Below are positions 26,005 to 35,038 of a stretch of DNA of 64,000 nucleotides, piece after piece. Every line of letters starts with the position of its first letter. Positions within the stretch are counted from its first letter, which is position 1. The stretch is from Lachnospiraceae bacterium (lineage in GTDB: Bacteria; Bacillota; Clostridia; Lachnospirales; Lachnospiraceae): contig JAAUZY010000059.1 in assembly GCA_014804355.1 (NCBI GenBank), positions 1 through 64,000 of the forward strand, in the 5' to 3' direction. A model generated the notes under the pieces. That model ran no database searches. It was not told the origin of the DNA and worked only from the letters and a program-made list of their open reading frames with translations. A program made the translations under genes and the position numbers.

Positions 26005-26886
26005 ATGGATGATATAAGAGATTATGAGAAAGTGGCGATGAAAGTATCCAAGGTCAGTATCGCGGCAAACTTCGTGCTCACAGTATTAAAGCTACTGGCG
26101 GGGGTGATCGCTCATTCGAGCGCGATGATCTCCGATGCGATCCATTCGGCCTCAGATGTTTTCAGTACGGTCGTTGTCATTGTGGGAATCAGGATTTCCA
26201 GTAAGGCGTCGGATAAGGACCATCCTTACGGGCATGAGCGGATGGAGTGTGTTGCGGCGATTGTTCTTGCCACGATTCTGGCAGCTACCGGACTCGGAAT
26301 CGGATATTCCGCGGTAGGCAAGATTACAGGGGGAGACTACACAAAGCTGGCCGTACCGGGCGTGTTGGCGCTTACAGCAGCGCTTCTGTCCATCATTGTC
26401 AAGGAAGGCATGTATCACTATACAAGAATCTATGCGAAGCGGATCGATTCCGGCGCGCTTATGGCGGATGCATGGCACCATCGGTCTGACGCGTTGTCTT
26501 CGGTAGGCGCGCTGATCGGTATCGCGGGTGCCAGAATGGGATTCCCGATCTTAGATCCGGTGGCCAGTGTGGTGATCTGTTTCTTTATCGAGAAGGCGGC
26601 TTACGAGATCTTCATGGACGCGGTAGATAAGATGGTCGATAAGGCTTGTGACGACGAAGTAGAGACGGCGCTGAGAGAATGCGCACTCGCTCAGTCTGGC
26701 GTGTTGGGCGTGGATCTGTTGCAGACACGTGTTTTCGGCAATAAAATCTATGTCGATATCGAGATCAGAGTGAACGGAGAGATGAAACTTAGGGAGGCAC
26801 ATGGCATTGCGGAACGGGTTCACGATGCCATTGAGCAGAACTTTCCGAAGGTGAAGCATATTATGGTGCATGAGAATCCGGCATAA
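26005..26886 (+). CDS. Cation diffusion facilitator metal exporter
   Basis: This 293-residue inner-membrane antiporter exports divalent metals. Six membrane segments carry the transport-site motifs: SSAMISDAIHSASDVFSTVVV (metal-binding Asp in the second helix; HxxxD-like), DKDHPYGHERME, and DAWHHRSDALSSVG in the fifth helix. A C-terminal cytoplasmic domain (residues about 205-290) has the ferredoxin-like CDF fold ending KHIMVHENP. The gene lies behind a NiCo riboswitch, so Co, Ni or Fe is the likely substrate. ATG 26005 follows GGGAG. It is a single-gene unit. Confidence 0.92.
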   Translation: MDDIRDYEKVAMKVSKVSIAANFVLTVLKLLAGVIAHSSAMISDAIHSASDVFSTVVVIVGIRISSKASDKDHPYGHERMECVAAIVLATILAATGLGIGYSAVGKITGGDYTKLAVPGVLALTAALLSIIVKEGMYHYTRIYAKRIDSGALMADAWHHRSDALSSVGALIGIAGARMGFPILDPVASVVICFFIEKAAYEIFMDAVDKMVDKACDDEVETALRECALAQSGVLGVDLLQTRVFGNKIYVDIEIRVNGEMKLREAHGIAERVHDAIEQNFPKVKHIMVHENPA

Positions 26887-26914
26887 TTAGCTAAGACGAA
26901 TCATGCCTTAGCAC

Positions 26915-26943
26915 TTGTCAATCCATATTTTTACAGATATAAT
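26915..26943 (+). promoter_or_regulatory. Promoter of the DUF5722 gene
   Basis: TTGTCA and a perfect TATAAT are separated by 17 bp, about 115 bases before the DUF5722 ATG. Confidence 0.65.
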
Positions 26944-27056
26944 AAAGCACAGGAGAAAATTAAGTAAGAACTGATATAAGAGGCGGATACAGAAATGTCA
27001 GCGGGATTGGTGCGGCGCTGTGCTGTATGGACGCTTCGGAATGGTGGTAGGGAGAG

Positions 27057-28769
27057 ATGAGAGTAAACAAAAGAAACAAGAACTGTAAATGCAGTAGTAT
27101 GACAGCCGTGAGAGCGCGGGGAAGCGCTGGAAGCAGGAAAGCGACCGTGCTTACGGCGTTAATTGCCTTAGTATTGATAATAGGCAGTCTGTGCTTGGTG
27201 GAGGAGAACACTCTTTATGCGGAGGCTTCGGGGCGTCCCGTTGCGATTCAGTCCTGTACGATCGCGGGATCGGACGTGGTATGTCAGCTCAGTGCGGGAA
27301 GCGTTCCGTCCGGTGATGACGGTAAATACTATATCTATGCGGATGAGGTATATCAGGACGGTCCTACCGGTAAGGTGGTGGCGACGGTTGACGCGGGCGC
27401 TTCTGTTACAGCAGCCTTTCCGTTAAGTTATAATACGGGCGAGTCCAATCTGAGCCGCAAATTCCTGGTTGCGGTAAAGCGGGGCGGACAGATGGTGCAG
27501 GTCAGCGATGAGCACTATATCACGAATCCGGAAGCGATTGCGGCACATACTTCGCCGCGTAATGACAGGGGGATCAAGGGAATTCTCCCGGATCTTGCCA
27601 AATCTTCTAAAGAAGAATTACAGGATCTCGGTATTCAGCAGATCGTGTATAATATGTATGTGGATGATATCTGCGTGGATGCTTCCGTGCCGGGAGGGAT
27701 TCCTTTCGATTATAATGGACAGACGTGGTATTTCAATAATGGCATGGTGTCGCACTTTGACTCCATGATCAAGAGCTTTAACAGTTATGGTATACAGGTT
27801 ACCATGGTGCTTCTTAACGGCGGCAGAAGTCCTTACACGCAGGATCTTGTGCATCCTACGGCGGTAGGCGGCGATTGTCCGGGGTATGCGCTGAATGTGG
27901 CGGATAACGCAGGGGTCAGTCACTTAAAGGCGGTCAGTGCTTTTCTGGGACAACGTTATTCGGGACAGACAGGCTGCGGGCAGGTGGATAACTGGATTCT
28001 CGGCAATGAGGTGAATGCGCGTACATCATGGTGGTACAGCAGTTCCACGTCGTTGGATTTTAATGTCAATATCTATGCAAAGGCATTCCGTATCTTCTAT
28101 AACGAGTTAAAGAGCCAGAATGCCAATGTAAGAGTATATAACTCCATTGATCAGGAGTGGGGGCGGAAGTCCAATCCGGGCAGTTTCCTTGCAAAGGATT
28201 ATCTGGATCAGTTTAATTACTATATGAACCGGGAGGGGAATATTGACTGGAGCCTTTCCTATCATCCGTATAATTCACCGCTGTATGATCCTTATGCATG
28301 GAACGGACCGGCAGTATGGGTGAAGCAGAATCTTTCCACCCCATATATAACGATGCAGAATGTGGATATTTTGATCAACTATATGCATCAGCCGCAGTTC
28401 TTAAATCCGAGCGGTCAGGTCAGGAGCATTTCTCTGGCGGAGATTGGATTTACGTCAAGTTTCGGGAATGAGAAGCAGGAAGCATCGGTGGCTTACGGCT
28501 ACTTGAAAGCGGCCTCTCTTCCTGATGTGGATGCTTTCATGCTGTTCAGGCAGACTGATGACGCCCATGAGATGGAGAGTCATCTGGCGCTGGGCTTATA
28601 CGATTTGAACGGTAACAAGAAACCAGCCTACAATATATATAAGAATCTCGGAACTGCCAATGAGGGTGTGGCGAAGGCTAGGGCCTCGGAGATCATCGGT
28701 ATGGATATCGATCAGATGATCAGCCAGAACATCGTGTGGACGAGAGGCGGTAACGGGGTCGTTCAGTAG
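27057..28769 (+). CDS. Secreted DUF5722 family glycosidase-like protein
   Basis: This 570-residue exported protein has a signal or anchor helix (ATVLTALIALVLIIGSLCLVEE, about residues 33-55). A small beta domain follows (about 65-155). The rest is a TIM-barrel-like domain of the DUF5722 family, related to clan GH-A glycoside hydrolases: the presumed acid/base Glu lies in WILGNEVN, and a second Glu in SLAEIGFTSS is the expected nucleophile position. Substrate is unknown, possibly cell-wall or host glycan. ATG 27057 follows GGGAGAG. A strong stem-loop follows the gene. The next gene encodes a SpoIID-like wall-binding protein, which hints at wall remodelling. Confidence 0.75.
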   Translation: MRVNKRNKNCKCSSMTAVRARGSAGSRKATVLTALIALVLIIGSLCLVEENTLYAEASGRPVAIQSCTIAGSDVVCQLSAGSVPSGDDGKYYIYADEVYQDGPTGKVVATVDAGASVTAAFPLSYNTGESNLSRKFLVAVKRGGQMVQVSDEHYITNPEAIAAHTSPRNDRGIKGILPDLAKSSKEELQDLGIQQIVYNMYVDDICVDASVPGGIPFDYNGQTWYFNNGMVSHFDSMIKSFNSYGIQVTMVLLNGGRSPYTQDLVHPTAVGGDCPGYALNVADNAGVSHLKAVSAFLGQRYSGQTGCGQVDNWILGNEVNARTSWWYSSSTSLDFNVNIYAKAFRIFYNELKSQNANVRVYNSIDQEWGRKSNPGSFLAKDYLDQFNYYMNREGNIDWSLSYHPYNSPLYDPYAWNGPAVWVKQNLSTPYITMQNVDILINYMHQPQFLNPSGQVRSISLAEIGFTSSFGNEKQEASVAYGYLKAASLPDVDAFMLFRQTDDAHEMESHLALGLYDLNGNKKPAYNIYKNLGTANEGVAKARASEIIGMDIDQMISQNIVWTRGGNGVVQ

Positions 28770-28799
28770 GAAGAGATAAAATAATATTTTGGTTTAGCG

Positions 28800-28838
28800 G
28801 TGCCGCTAAGATTGCGAAGTGTGTGATCTTAGCGGCAC
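28800..28838. terminator. Stem-loop after the DUF5722 gene
   Basis: GTGCCGCTAAGAT / ATCTTAGCGGCAC is a perfect 13-bp stem with a 13-base loop. The downstream sequence TATATTATGT is only weakly U-rich. Confidence 0.65.
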
Positions 28839-28953
28839 TATATTATGTCTGGGAGAATATCGGAAATAAAAAAGTGTAACTGATAGCCGGATTTCTCATA
28901 TTTTATAACATATTGGTTTATCGAATAATATAGGTATGAAGGAGAATGAAATT

Positions 28954-30795
28954 ATGGCGATCGGTTATCTGACCATGCAGGCACGGACTGCGCACGAAGC
29001 GTTGCCCTTAAGCAGCGTACAGGTCACGGTTCTGGACGATGAGCAGAATCGTGTCTATGAACTGACGACAGATGAGAACGGCGAGACGAGAAAAGTGCCA
29101 TTGGAAACAGTGGACAAGAGTTACTCGCAGAATGAGAATTTTACGGGGACACCCTATGTAACATATAATGTACTCGCACAGGCGGAAGGATTTGACTCAG
29201 TGTTTGTCTCCGACATTCCTATTTTTGACGGAGAGCTGGCTACCCTTCCGCTTGTGCTTGTTCCGATGCAGGGGAGGCAGCGGACACAGACGGAGATTCC
29301 GGTGGGTGCACCGGCGGTTTCCATGGAAGGGGAACGGAATCAGGAGGGAAGCGTCGGGGGTAATGCAGTACCCTATGTATTACGGCAGGTCGCCATTCCG
29401 AATCCGATCACGGTGCATCTGGGAACACCGGCTTCCTCAGCCTCGAATGTGCAGGTATCTTTTCCTGATTATGTGAAAAATGTTGCCAGCAGCGAGATCT
29501 ATCCTACATGGCCGGAGGCGTCGCTGCGTGCGAATATCTACGCCATTATTACGTTTGCACTGAACAGAGTCTATACGGAGTGGTATCGCAGCAAAGGATA
29601 TTCCTTTGATATCACTAACAGCACAGCCTATGACCAGTATTTTGTGTACGGGCGGCCGATCTATGATTCTGTCAGCAGGATCGTGGATGAGATATTCAAT
29701 GAATATGTCCGCAGGCAGGGGCAGGAAGCGCCTTACTTCACATCCTTCTGCAACGGAACCACCGCTACCTGCAGTGGGCTGTCTCAGTGGGGGACAGTTA
29801 CGTTGGCGAATCAGGGATATACACCGATCCGAATCCTGCGTTATTATTATCCTGACGATGTGGAGATCGCACAGACGAATATTGTAACGAATGTGCTGAC
29901 TTCTTATCCGGGGACACCACTCAGGATAGGAAGTACGGGGCTGAATGTGCAGATCATTCAGAATTATTTAAACAGGATCAGACGGAATTACCCTGCGATA
30001 CCGGTCATTTCTGATGCGGAGGGAACGTTTGGAGACAGCACTCGGGCGGCAGTGATGAAGTTTCAGAGTATCTTCGGATTGGCAGCTGACGGAATCGTCG
30101 GTAAATCTACATGGTATAAGCTTTCCAGCCTGTATACGGCAGTCACCAGACTGGCGGAATTAGATAGTGAGGGAACAAATATCGGAATCGGCACCGTGCC
30201 GCCGAACATAGTGCTCCGGGAGGGAGCGAGAGGGCAGGATGTTATCACACTGCAGTATCTGCTCAGTATCATCTCGGAATACTATCCCGATGTTCCCGCC
30301 GTAGTACAGGACGGTATTTTCGGCAGTGGCACGCGGCAGGCAGTGAGCGCTTTTCAGAGAAGAATGGGACTGGTAGCAGACGGTGTTGTGGGACCGGCTA
30401 CATGGAGTGCGCTGTATCGGACTTATCAGGGGATCGGGCAGAATGTACCTTCCCCCAATCCTACACCCGGTACGTCACCCGGAACAGGCACAAGTTTCTT
30501 TGATTATACGGTGCGCTCCGGAGATACACTGTGGCTGCTGGCGAATCGGTTCGGCACGACGGTAGATGCGATCAAACAGTTGAACGGGTTGACCGGTGAC
30601 AGTCTGCGAATCGGTCAGGTTCTTAAGATTCCGTCAGGGCAGACCCAACAGTATTTCAATTATACGGTGCGCTCCGGGGATACACTATGGCTGCTGGCAA
30701 ATCGGTTCGGCACGACGGTGGATGCCATCAGACAGTTGAACGGATTGACCGGTAGTGCTCTGCAGATCGGGCAGGTACTGCGGATTCCTACATGA
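28954..30795 (+). CDS. SpoIID-like protein with two PG-binding and two LysM repeats
   Basis: This 613-residue paralogue of the minus-strand gene at 10382-11647 again lacks a signal peptide (MAIGYLTMQARTAHEALP). In order: a carboxypeptidase-regulatory-like beta domain (1-110), a linker, a SpoIID/LytB-like region (about 175-310; VKNVASSEIYPTWPEAS...TATCSGLSQWGT), two PG_binding_1 repeats (about 325-395 and 420-490) and two C-terminal LysM repeats (DYTVRSGDTLWLLANRFGTT, nearly identical). LysM and PG_binding_1 bind peptidoglycan glycans and stems. ATG 28954 has AAGGAG nine bases upstream, better than the track's 28936. Spore coat or cortex assembly is the best guess. Confidence 0.8.
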   Translation: MAIGYLTMQARTAHEALPLSSVQVTVLDDEQNRVYELTTDENGETRKVPLETVDKSYSQNENFTGTPYVTYNVLAQAEGFDSVFVSDIPIFDGELATLPLVLVPMQGRQRTQTEIPVGAPAVSMEGERNQEGSVGGNAVPYVLRQVAIPNPITVHLGTPASSASNVQVSFPDYVKNVASSEIYPTWPEASLRANIYAIITFALNRVYTEWYRSKGYSFDITNSTAYDQYFVYGRPIYDSVSRIVDEIFNEYVRRQGQEAPYFTSFCNGTTATCSGLSQWGTVTLANQGYTPIRILRYYYPDDVEIAQTNIVTNVLTSYPGTPLRIGSTGLNVQIIQNYLNRIRRNYPAIPVISDAEGTFGDSTRAAVMKFQSIFGLAADGIVGKSTWYKLSSLYTAVTRLAELDSEGTNIGIGTVPPNIVLREGARGQDVITLQYLLSIISEYYPDVPAVVQDGIFGSGTRQAVSAFQRRMGLVADGVVGPATWSALYRTYQGIGQNVPSPNPTPGTSPGTGTSFFDYTVRSGDTLWLLANRFGTTVDAIKQLNGLTGDSLRIGQVLKIPSGQTQQYFNYTVRSGDTLWLLANRFGTTVDAIRQLNGLTGSALQIGQVLRIPT

Positions 30796-30853
30796 TTTTA
30801 TGCTCGGCGGTATGATCGCGGTAACAAGCGGTGGTTCCGCCGGGCTCTTTTTC

Positions 30854-30886
30854 ATTCTATAGGAAATTGCTCGTTTATGTACGAGT
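30854..30886 (+). repeat. 33-bp dispersed repeat, copy 1
   Basis: An exact 33-base sequence beginning ATTCTATAGGAAATTG and ending with the hairpin CTCGT-TTATGT-ACGAG recurs at 39972-40004. Both copies lie a few bases 3' of a gene's stem-loop. Confidence 0.75.
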
Positions 30887-30917
30887 TTGTTCAATTTAAA
30901 AAATATTGTAAGGATAC

Positions 30918-30957
30918 TTGACAAATAAACAGATATATGTTCAAATGTTCATATGAA
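30918..30957 (+). promoter_or_regulatory. Promoter -35 and ArsR-like operator before the metal ATPase
   Basis: A perfect TTGACA (30918) is followed by two TGTTCA repeats and the perfect palindrome TTCATATGAA (30948-30957). AT-rich TGAAC/GTTCA palindromes overlapping promoters are typical of ArsR/SmtB metal sensors. The -10 box is unclear and no arsR gene is in the window. Confidence 0.4.
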
Positions 30958-31047
30958 ATAAAAATATGAGCAGATGGCAGTCGAGAAATCAGAGCAGGGC
31001 AAGAAAAATCTGTTGTCTGTTAAGAATAACAGGAGAAGGTGGATATT

Positions 31048-32916
31048 ATGACAAAGAAACAAAAGAAAGTGTTAATACGGATAATCATATCTGCGGTACT
31101 GGTAGTGGGATTTAATTTTATTCCGGTGGAGAATCCTTATATAAAGCTGGCACTTTTCATGATTCCGTATCTCATTATCGGATATGATATCCTGAAGAAA
31201 GCGGTTATGGGAATTATTCACGGTCAAGTGTTTGACGAGAATTTTCTGATGGCGGTAGCGACGGTAGGTGCGATCGCGCTGGGAGAGTACCTTGAGGGAA
31301 CGGCGGTTATGCTGTTTTATCAGATCGGAGAACTATTTCAGAGCTATGCAGTGGGTAAGAGCCGCAGGAATATCACTGCACTGATGGATATCCGTCCGGA
31401 TTATGCCAATGTGGAGCTGGACGGAGAACTTAAGCAGGTAGACCCCGATGAAGTGGCGGTGGGATCTGTCATCACGGTGCAGCCGGGGGAAAAGGTGCCC
31501 ATCGACGGCGTAATCGTGAGCGGCTCATCTACGCTGAATACCAGTGCATTAACGGGGGAGAGCCTGCCCAGAGAGGCGGCGGAAGGTGATGAAGTGATCA
31601 GCGGATGTGTCAATATGTCCGGTGTGCTTCGAATCAGGACAACGAAGGAGTTTGGCGAGTCAACCGTATCTAAGATTCTTGATCTGGTGGAGAATTCCAG
31701 CATGAAAAAGTCCAGATCCGAGAACTTTATTACAAGATTTGCAAAGTATTATACACCCGCAGTCTGTATAGGCGCGCTGGCGCTGGCGCTCGTTCCTCCT
31801 GTGGTTAATCTGCTGTTGGGAAATCCCGCGGGATGGTCAGACTGGCTGATCAGAGCATTAACGACGCTGGTTATCAGCTGTCCTTGTGCATTGGTAATCT
31901 CTATTCCGTTAAGCTTCTTCGGGGGAATCGGCGGCGCTTCCGCGAAGGGAATTTTGGTAAAGGGCTCCAACTATCTGGAAGCACTTTCGCAGACGGCGTA
32001 TGTGGTCTGTGATAAAACCGGGACTTTGACTAAGGGTGTTTTCGAAGTGACATATATGGAAGCGGCGGACGGCGTTTCAAAGGAAGAGCTATTGGAAACG
32101 GCGGCTTATGCTGAGAATTATTCCAATCATCCCATCAGTAAGAGCTTAAAAGAAGCCTATAGTAAGCCCATTGATCCTGCAAGAGTCACGGACGTGGAAG
32201 AGATCGGAGGTCATGGCGTGACGGCTGTGGTGAACGGAAGACGGGCAGCGGTCGGTAATGTGAAACTGATGAAAAAGTTAAATATTCCTTATCTGGTACC
32301 GGAGAAGACGGGAACAGAAGTACATGTGGCGATTGATGGCAAATATGCCGGATATATTCTGATTTCGGATGTGATCAAGGACAATGCTAAAGCGGCGGTT
32401 TCCGGCTTGAAATCGGCCGGAGTTAAGCAAGTAGTTATGTTAACCGGAGATGCGAAAAAGGTGGCGGATGCAGTGGCGGCGGAACTCGGGGTAGATGTAG
32501 TCAAGAGTGAGCTTTTGCCGGCTGACAAGGTTGGCGAGGTGGAGAAGCTTCTGGCATCGAAGGATAAAAAAGAAAAACTGGCATTCGTAGGAGACGGCGT
32601 AAATGATGCCCCCGTATTATCCCGTGCTGATCTGGGAATCGCCATGGGGGCGCTGGGAGCGGATGCGGCAATCGAAGCGGCAGATATTGTGCTGATGGAC
32701 GATGATCCGGAGAAGATCGCGACCGCGATCAATATTTCGAGAAAGACCCTGCGCATTGTGCACCAGAATATAGCCTTTGCACTGGCAGTCAAGTTTATCT
32801 GTTTAGGATTAGGTGCGGTGGGAACGCTCAATATGTGGTGGGCGATCTTCGCGGATGTGGGTGTTATGATCCTGGCGGTATTAAATGCGACCAGGGCGCT
32901 CAAGTATCGTCAGTAA
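31048..32916 (+). CDS. Heavy-metal P1B-type ATPase (Zn/Cd/Pb class)
   Basis: This 622-residue membrane ATPase exports soft divalent metals. It shows the P-type landmarks: actuator TGES (about 168), metal-site CPCALVIS in the membrane (about 277), phosphorylated Asp in DKTGTLT (about 321), SNHPIS, and hinge GDGVNDAP (about 514). CPC with a downstream lysine and the NMWWAIFADVGVM helix fits the ZntA/CadA class. It lacks the N-terminal HMA metal-binding domain common in CadA. ATG 31048 with AAGGTGG is preferred over GTG 31039. An ArsR-like palindrome in its promoter suggests metal-responsive repression. Confidence 0.92.
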   Translation: MTKKQKKVLIRIIISAVLVVGFNFIPVENPYIKLALFMIPYLIIGYDILKKAVMGIIHGQVFDENFLMAVATVGAIALGEYLEGTAVMLFYQIGELFQSYAVGKSRRNITALMDIRPDYANVELDGELKQVDPDEVAVGSVITVQPGEKVPIDGVIVSGSSTLNTSALTGESLPREAAEGDEVISGCVNMSGVLRIRTTKEFGESTVSKILDLVENSSMKKSRSENFITRFAKYYTPAVCIGALALALVPPVVNLLLGNPAGWSDWLIRALTTLVISCPCALVISIPLSFFGGIGGASAKGILVKGSNYLEALSQTAYVVCDKTGTLTKGVFEVTYMEAADGVSKEELLETAAYAENYSNHPISKSLKEAYSKPIDPARVTDVEEIGGHGVTAVVNGRRAAVGNVKLMKKLNIPYLVPEKTGTEVHVAIDGKYAGYILISDVIKDNAKAAVSGLKSAGVKQVVMLTGDAKKVADAVAAELGVDVVKSELLPADKVGEVEKLLASKDKKEKLAFVGDGVNDAPVLSRADLGIAMGALGADAAIEAADIVLMDDDPEKIATAINISRKTLRIVHQNIAFALAVKFICLGLGAVGTLNMWWAIFADVGVMILAVLNATRALKYRQ

Positions 32917-32977
32917 AATAAGGCGCTGAAAAGCTGAAGCCAGGCAATAAAAAATATGTTAACATATATACAAAATA

Positions 32978-33214
32978 GTGATAGTAAAAATGCGGTTGAT
33001 GAGGCAACGAGGAAGCTGGATCTTATGTGATGAAGTAAGGGAGGAAGTCACAAAGGAAGTGCAGGAACAGGACATAAGAACCGTTGTAGAAATGTTTCAG
33101 GAATATCATGAAACAAAAGAGAATGCTGTTACCAAAATTCGCAGCAAATTTCCCGAGTGTGCAGATAGAGCTGAGGAATTGCTGGAGAAATACTGGCAGG
33201 ACTGTATCTGTTAG
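32978..33214 (+). pseudogene. Fragment of Rpn-type nuclease, frameshifted
   Basis: The C-terminal part (DIRTVVEMFQEYHETKENAVTKIRSKFPECADRAEELLEKYW) resembles the tail of Rpn/PDDEXK_2 proteins that end in a helix-turn-helix-like element. Just upstream another frame reads NAVDEATRKLDLM before a stop, and would fuse naturally to DEVREEVTKEVQEQD if one frame change near 33025 is allowed. So this looks like a decayed 3' remnant rather than a 78-residue gene. No catalytic residues remain. Confidence 0.5.
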
Positions 33215-33302
33215 TAAAAGAAGATATAAATACAAGTTATGTTATACATAACAAATATTGATTTTACTTATAATGATTCATGCGATATAATCAAATAGTA
33301 AG

Positions 33303-33326
33303 AAACGGACGCAATACGTCCGTTTT
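33303..33326 (+). terminator. Terminator upstream of purA
   Basis: AAACGGACG-CAATA-CGTCCGTTT, a perfect nine-base stem with four T at its 3' end. It may close the upstream remnant transcript or be a purA leader attenuator. Confidence 0.75.
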
Positions 33327-33419
33327 AACTATGAAGGAAATATGCAGATGAGACATCATATTGGGTAAACTTAAGAATATGCGAGATAAATCTGCGGGCA
33401 TGAAAAAGGAGGAATCACA

Positions 33420-34712
33420 ATGGTTAAAGCGGTGGTGGGCGCCAATTGGGGAGACGAAGGCAAAGGAAAGATCACTGATATGCTGGCGGAGAAAGCGGAT
33501 ATTATCGTACGCTTTCAGGGAGGGGCCAATGCGGGGCATACGATTGTCAATAATTATGGTAAGTTTGCACTGCACACGTTACCGTCGGGCGTTTTCTACG
33601 GTCACACGACGAGTGTGATCGGCAACGGCGTTGCTCTGAATATTCCGATTCTGATGAATGAGATCAAGTCGATCACAGACCGGGATGTCCCCATGCCGAA
33701 AATTCTCGTGTCAGACAGATGTCAGATGGTTATGCCATATCATATTCTGTTTGATCAGTATGAGGAGGAAAGACTTGGCGGTAAGTCTTTTGGTTCTACC
33801 AAATCGGGAATCGCACCTTTTTATTCGGATAAGTATGCGAAGATCGGTTTTCAGGTGAGTGAACTCTTCGATGAGGAACGTTTGAGTGAAAAAGTAGAGC
33901 GTGTCTGTGAGACTAAGAATGTAATTCTTGAGCATTTATATCATAAGCCGTTGATCGATCCGACAGAACTGCTTAATACATTGAAGGGATATCGTGAGAT
34001 GATAGAGCCATATGTATGCGACGTGTCCGCATATCTGGATCAGGCATTAAAAGACGGTAAGACTGTGCTTCTGGAAGGGCAGCTGGGTACATTAAAAGAT
34101 CCTGACCACGGCATTTATCCTATGGTAACATCTTCTTCCACACTGGCGGCCTTCGGTGCCATCGGTGCGGGATTGCCGCCTCATGAGATCAAGGAGATCA
34201 TTACCGTGTGCAAGGCGTATTCTTCGGCCGTAGGGGCAGGCGCTTTTGTATCGGAAATATTCGGAGATGAGGCGGATGAACTTCGACGCAGAGGCGGTGA
34301 CGGCGGTGAGTTCGGCGCTACGACAGGACGACCCCGACGTATGGGATGGTTCGACTGTGTGGCTTCCAAGTACGGGTGCAGACTGCAGGGTACCACAGAC
34401 GTGGCATTTACGGTGTTAGATGTGCTGGGATATCTGGATGAGATACCGGTGTGTGTAGGCTATGAAGTGGACGGAGAGGTGACGACGGACTTCCCTGTCA
34501 CGTGTAAATTAGAAAAAGCTAAGCCGGTGTTAAAGAAGCTTCCGGGCTGGAAATGCGAAATCAGGGGTATCAAGAGTTATGAGGAGCTTCCGGAAAACTG
34601 CCGCAAGTATGTGGAATTTATCGAGGAGCAGATCGGATACCCGATCACGATGGTTTCCAACGGACCGGGCAGAGAGGATATTATCTATCGGAAGAGCCCT
34701 CTTAGCCGGTAG
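33420..34712 (+). CDS. purA: Adenylosuccinate synthetase
   Basis: This 430-residue GTP-dependent enzyme joins aspartate to IMP, first step to AMP. The P-loop-like GANWGDEGKGKITDML carries the catalytic Asp, GGANAGHTIV the catalytic His, with LEGQLGTLKDPDHG, TTGRPRRMGWFD and the C-terminal SNGPGREDI typical of PurA. The GDEGKG motif is intact. ATG follows AAAGGAGG at ideal distance. Its partner purB is encoded 13 kb upstream. It is monocistronic between two terminators. Confidence 0.97.
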   Translation: MVKAVVGANWGDEGKGKITDMLAEKADIIVRFQGGANAGHTIVNNYGKFALHTLPSGVFYGHTTSVIGNGVALNIPILMNEIKSITDRDVPMPKILVSDRCQMVMPYHILFDQYEEERLGGKSFGSTKSGIAPFYSDKYAKIGFQVSELFDEERLSEKVERVCETKNVILEHLYHKPLIDPTELLNTLKGYREMIEPYVCDVSAYLDQALKDGKTVLLEGQLGTLKDPDHGIYPMVTSSSTLAAFGAIGAGLPPHEIKEIITVCKAYSSAVGAGAFVSEIFGDEADELRRRGGDGGEFGATTGRPRRMGWFDCVASKYGCRLQGTTDVAFTVLDVLGYLDEIPVCVGYEVDGEVTTDFPVTCKLEKAKPVLKKLPGWKCEIRGIKSYEELPENCRKYVEFIEEQIGYPITMVSNGPGREDIIYRKSPLSR

Positions 34713-35038
34713 GGGTATAGCAGCGGTTAGGAACAGAATGCATATGCTGTATGTACAATAAGATAATTTAACGACGAAATAAAAGGCAGCGATTTAAATT
34801 CGTTGCCCTTTATATTTTTATAGGAATTTGGAAACCGTCCGCGAGGACTGCTGAAATAGTCGTCGTATTCTATGCACTTTTTGCCGTTTTGCATCGGATA
34901 ATCTGCAAGACTTAGCAAGAAACGTGTAAAACGAAAGAAGAAGGTATGCGTATATAAAAATAAGACAGATTGTGATATACTATATGCAGTAAAAGTGAGA
35001 AGTGTCTGAATACAGACGCAAGAAAAGGAGGGAAATCT
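34713..35038. other. Spacer between purA and the SDR gene
   Basis: After purA there is a terminator (34781-34819), then TATAGGAATTTGG and a CCGTCCGCGAGGACTG stretch whose head resembles the 33-bp dispersed repeat. Farther on a TATACT -10-like box (34976) and AAAGGAGGG serve the next gene. No additional ORF is convincing. Confidence 0.5.
34781..34819 (+). terminator. Terminator after purA
   Basis: AAAGGCAGCGA pairs with TCGTTGCCCTTT (one bulge), followed by TATATTTTTAT. Confidence 0.75.

Noticed and set aside
26887-26920. Second CIRCE-like site (TTAGCTAAG...CTTAGCAC) after the CDF gene
   Set aside because: Arms do not match TTAGCACTC/GAGTGCTAA and spacing is wrong; it is only a loose inverted repeat.
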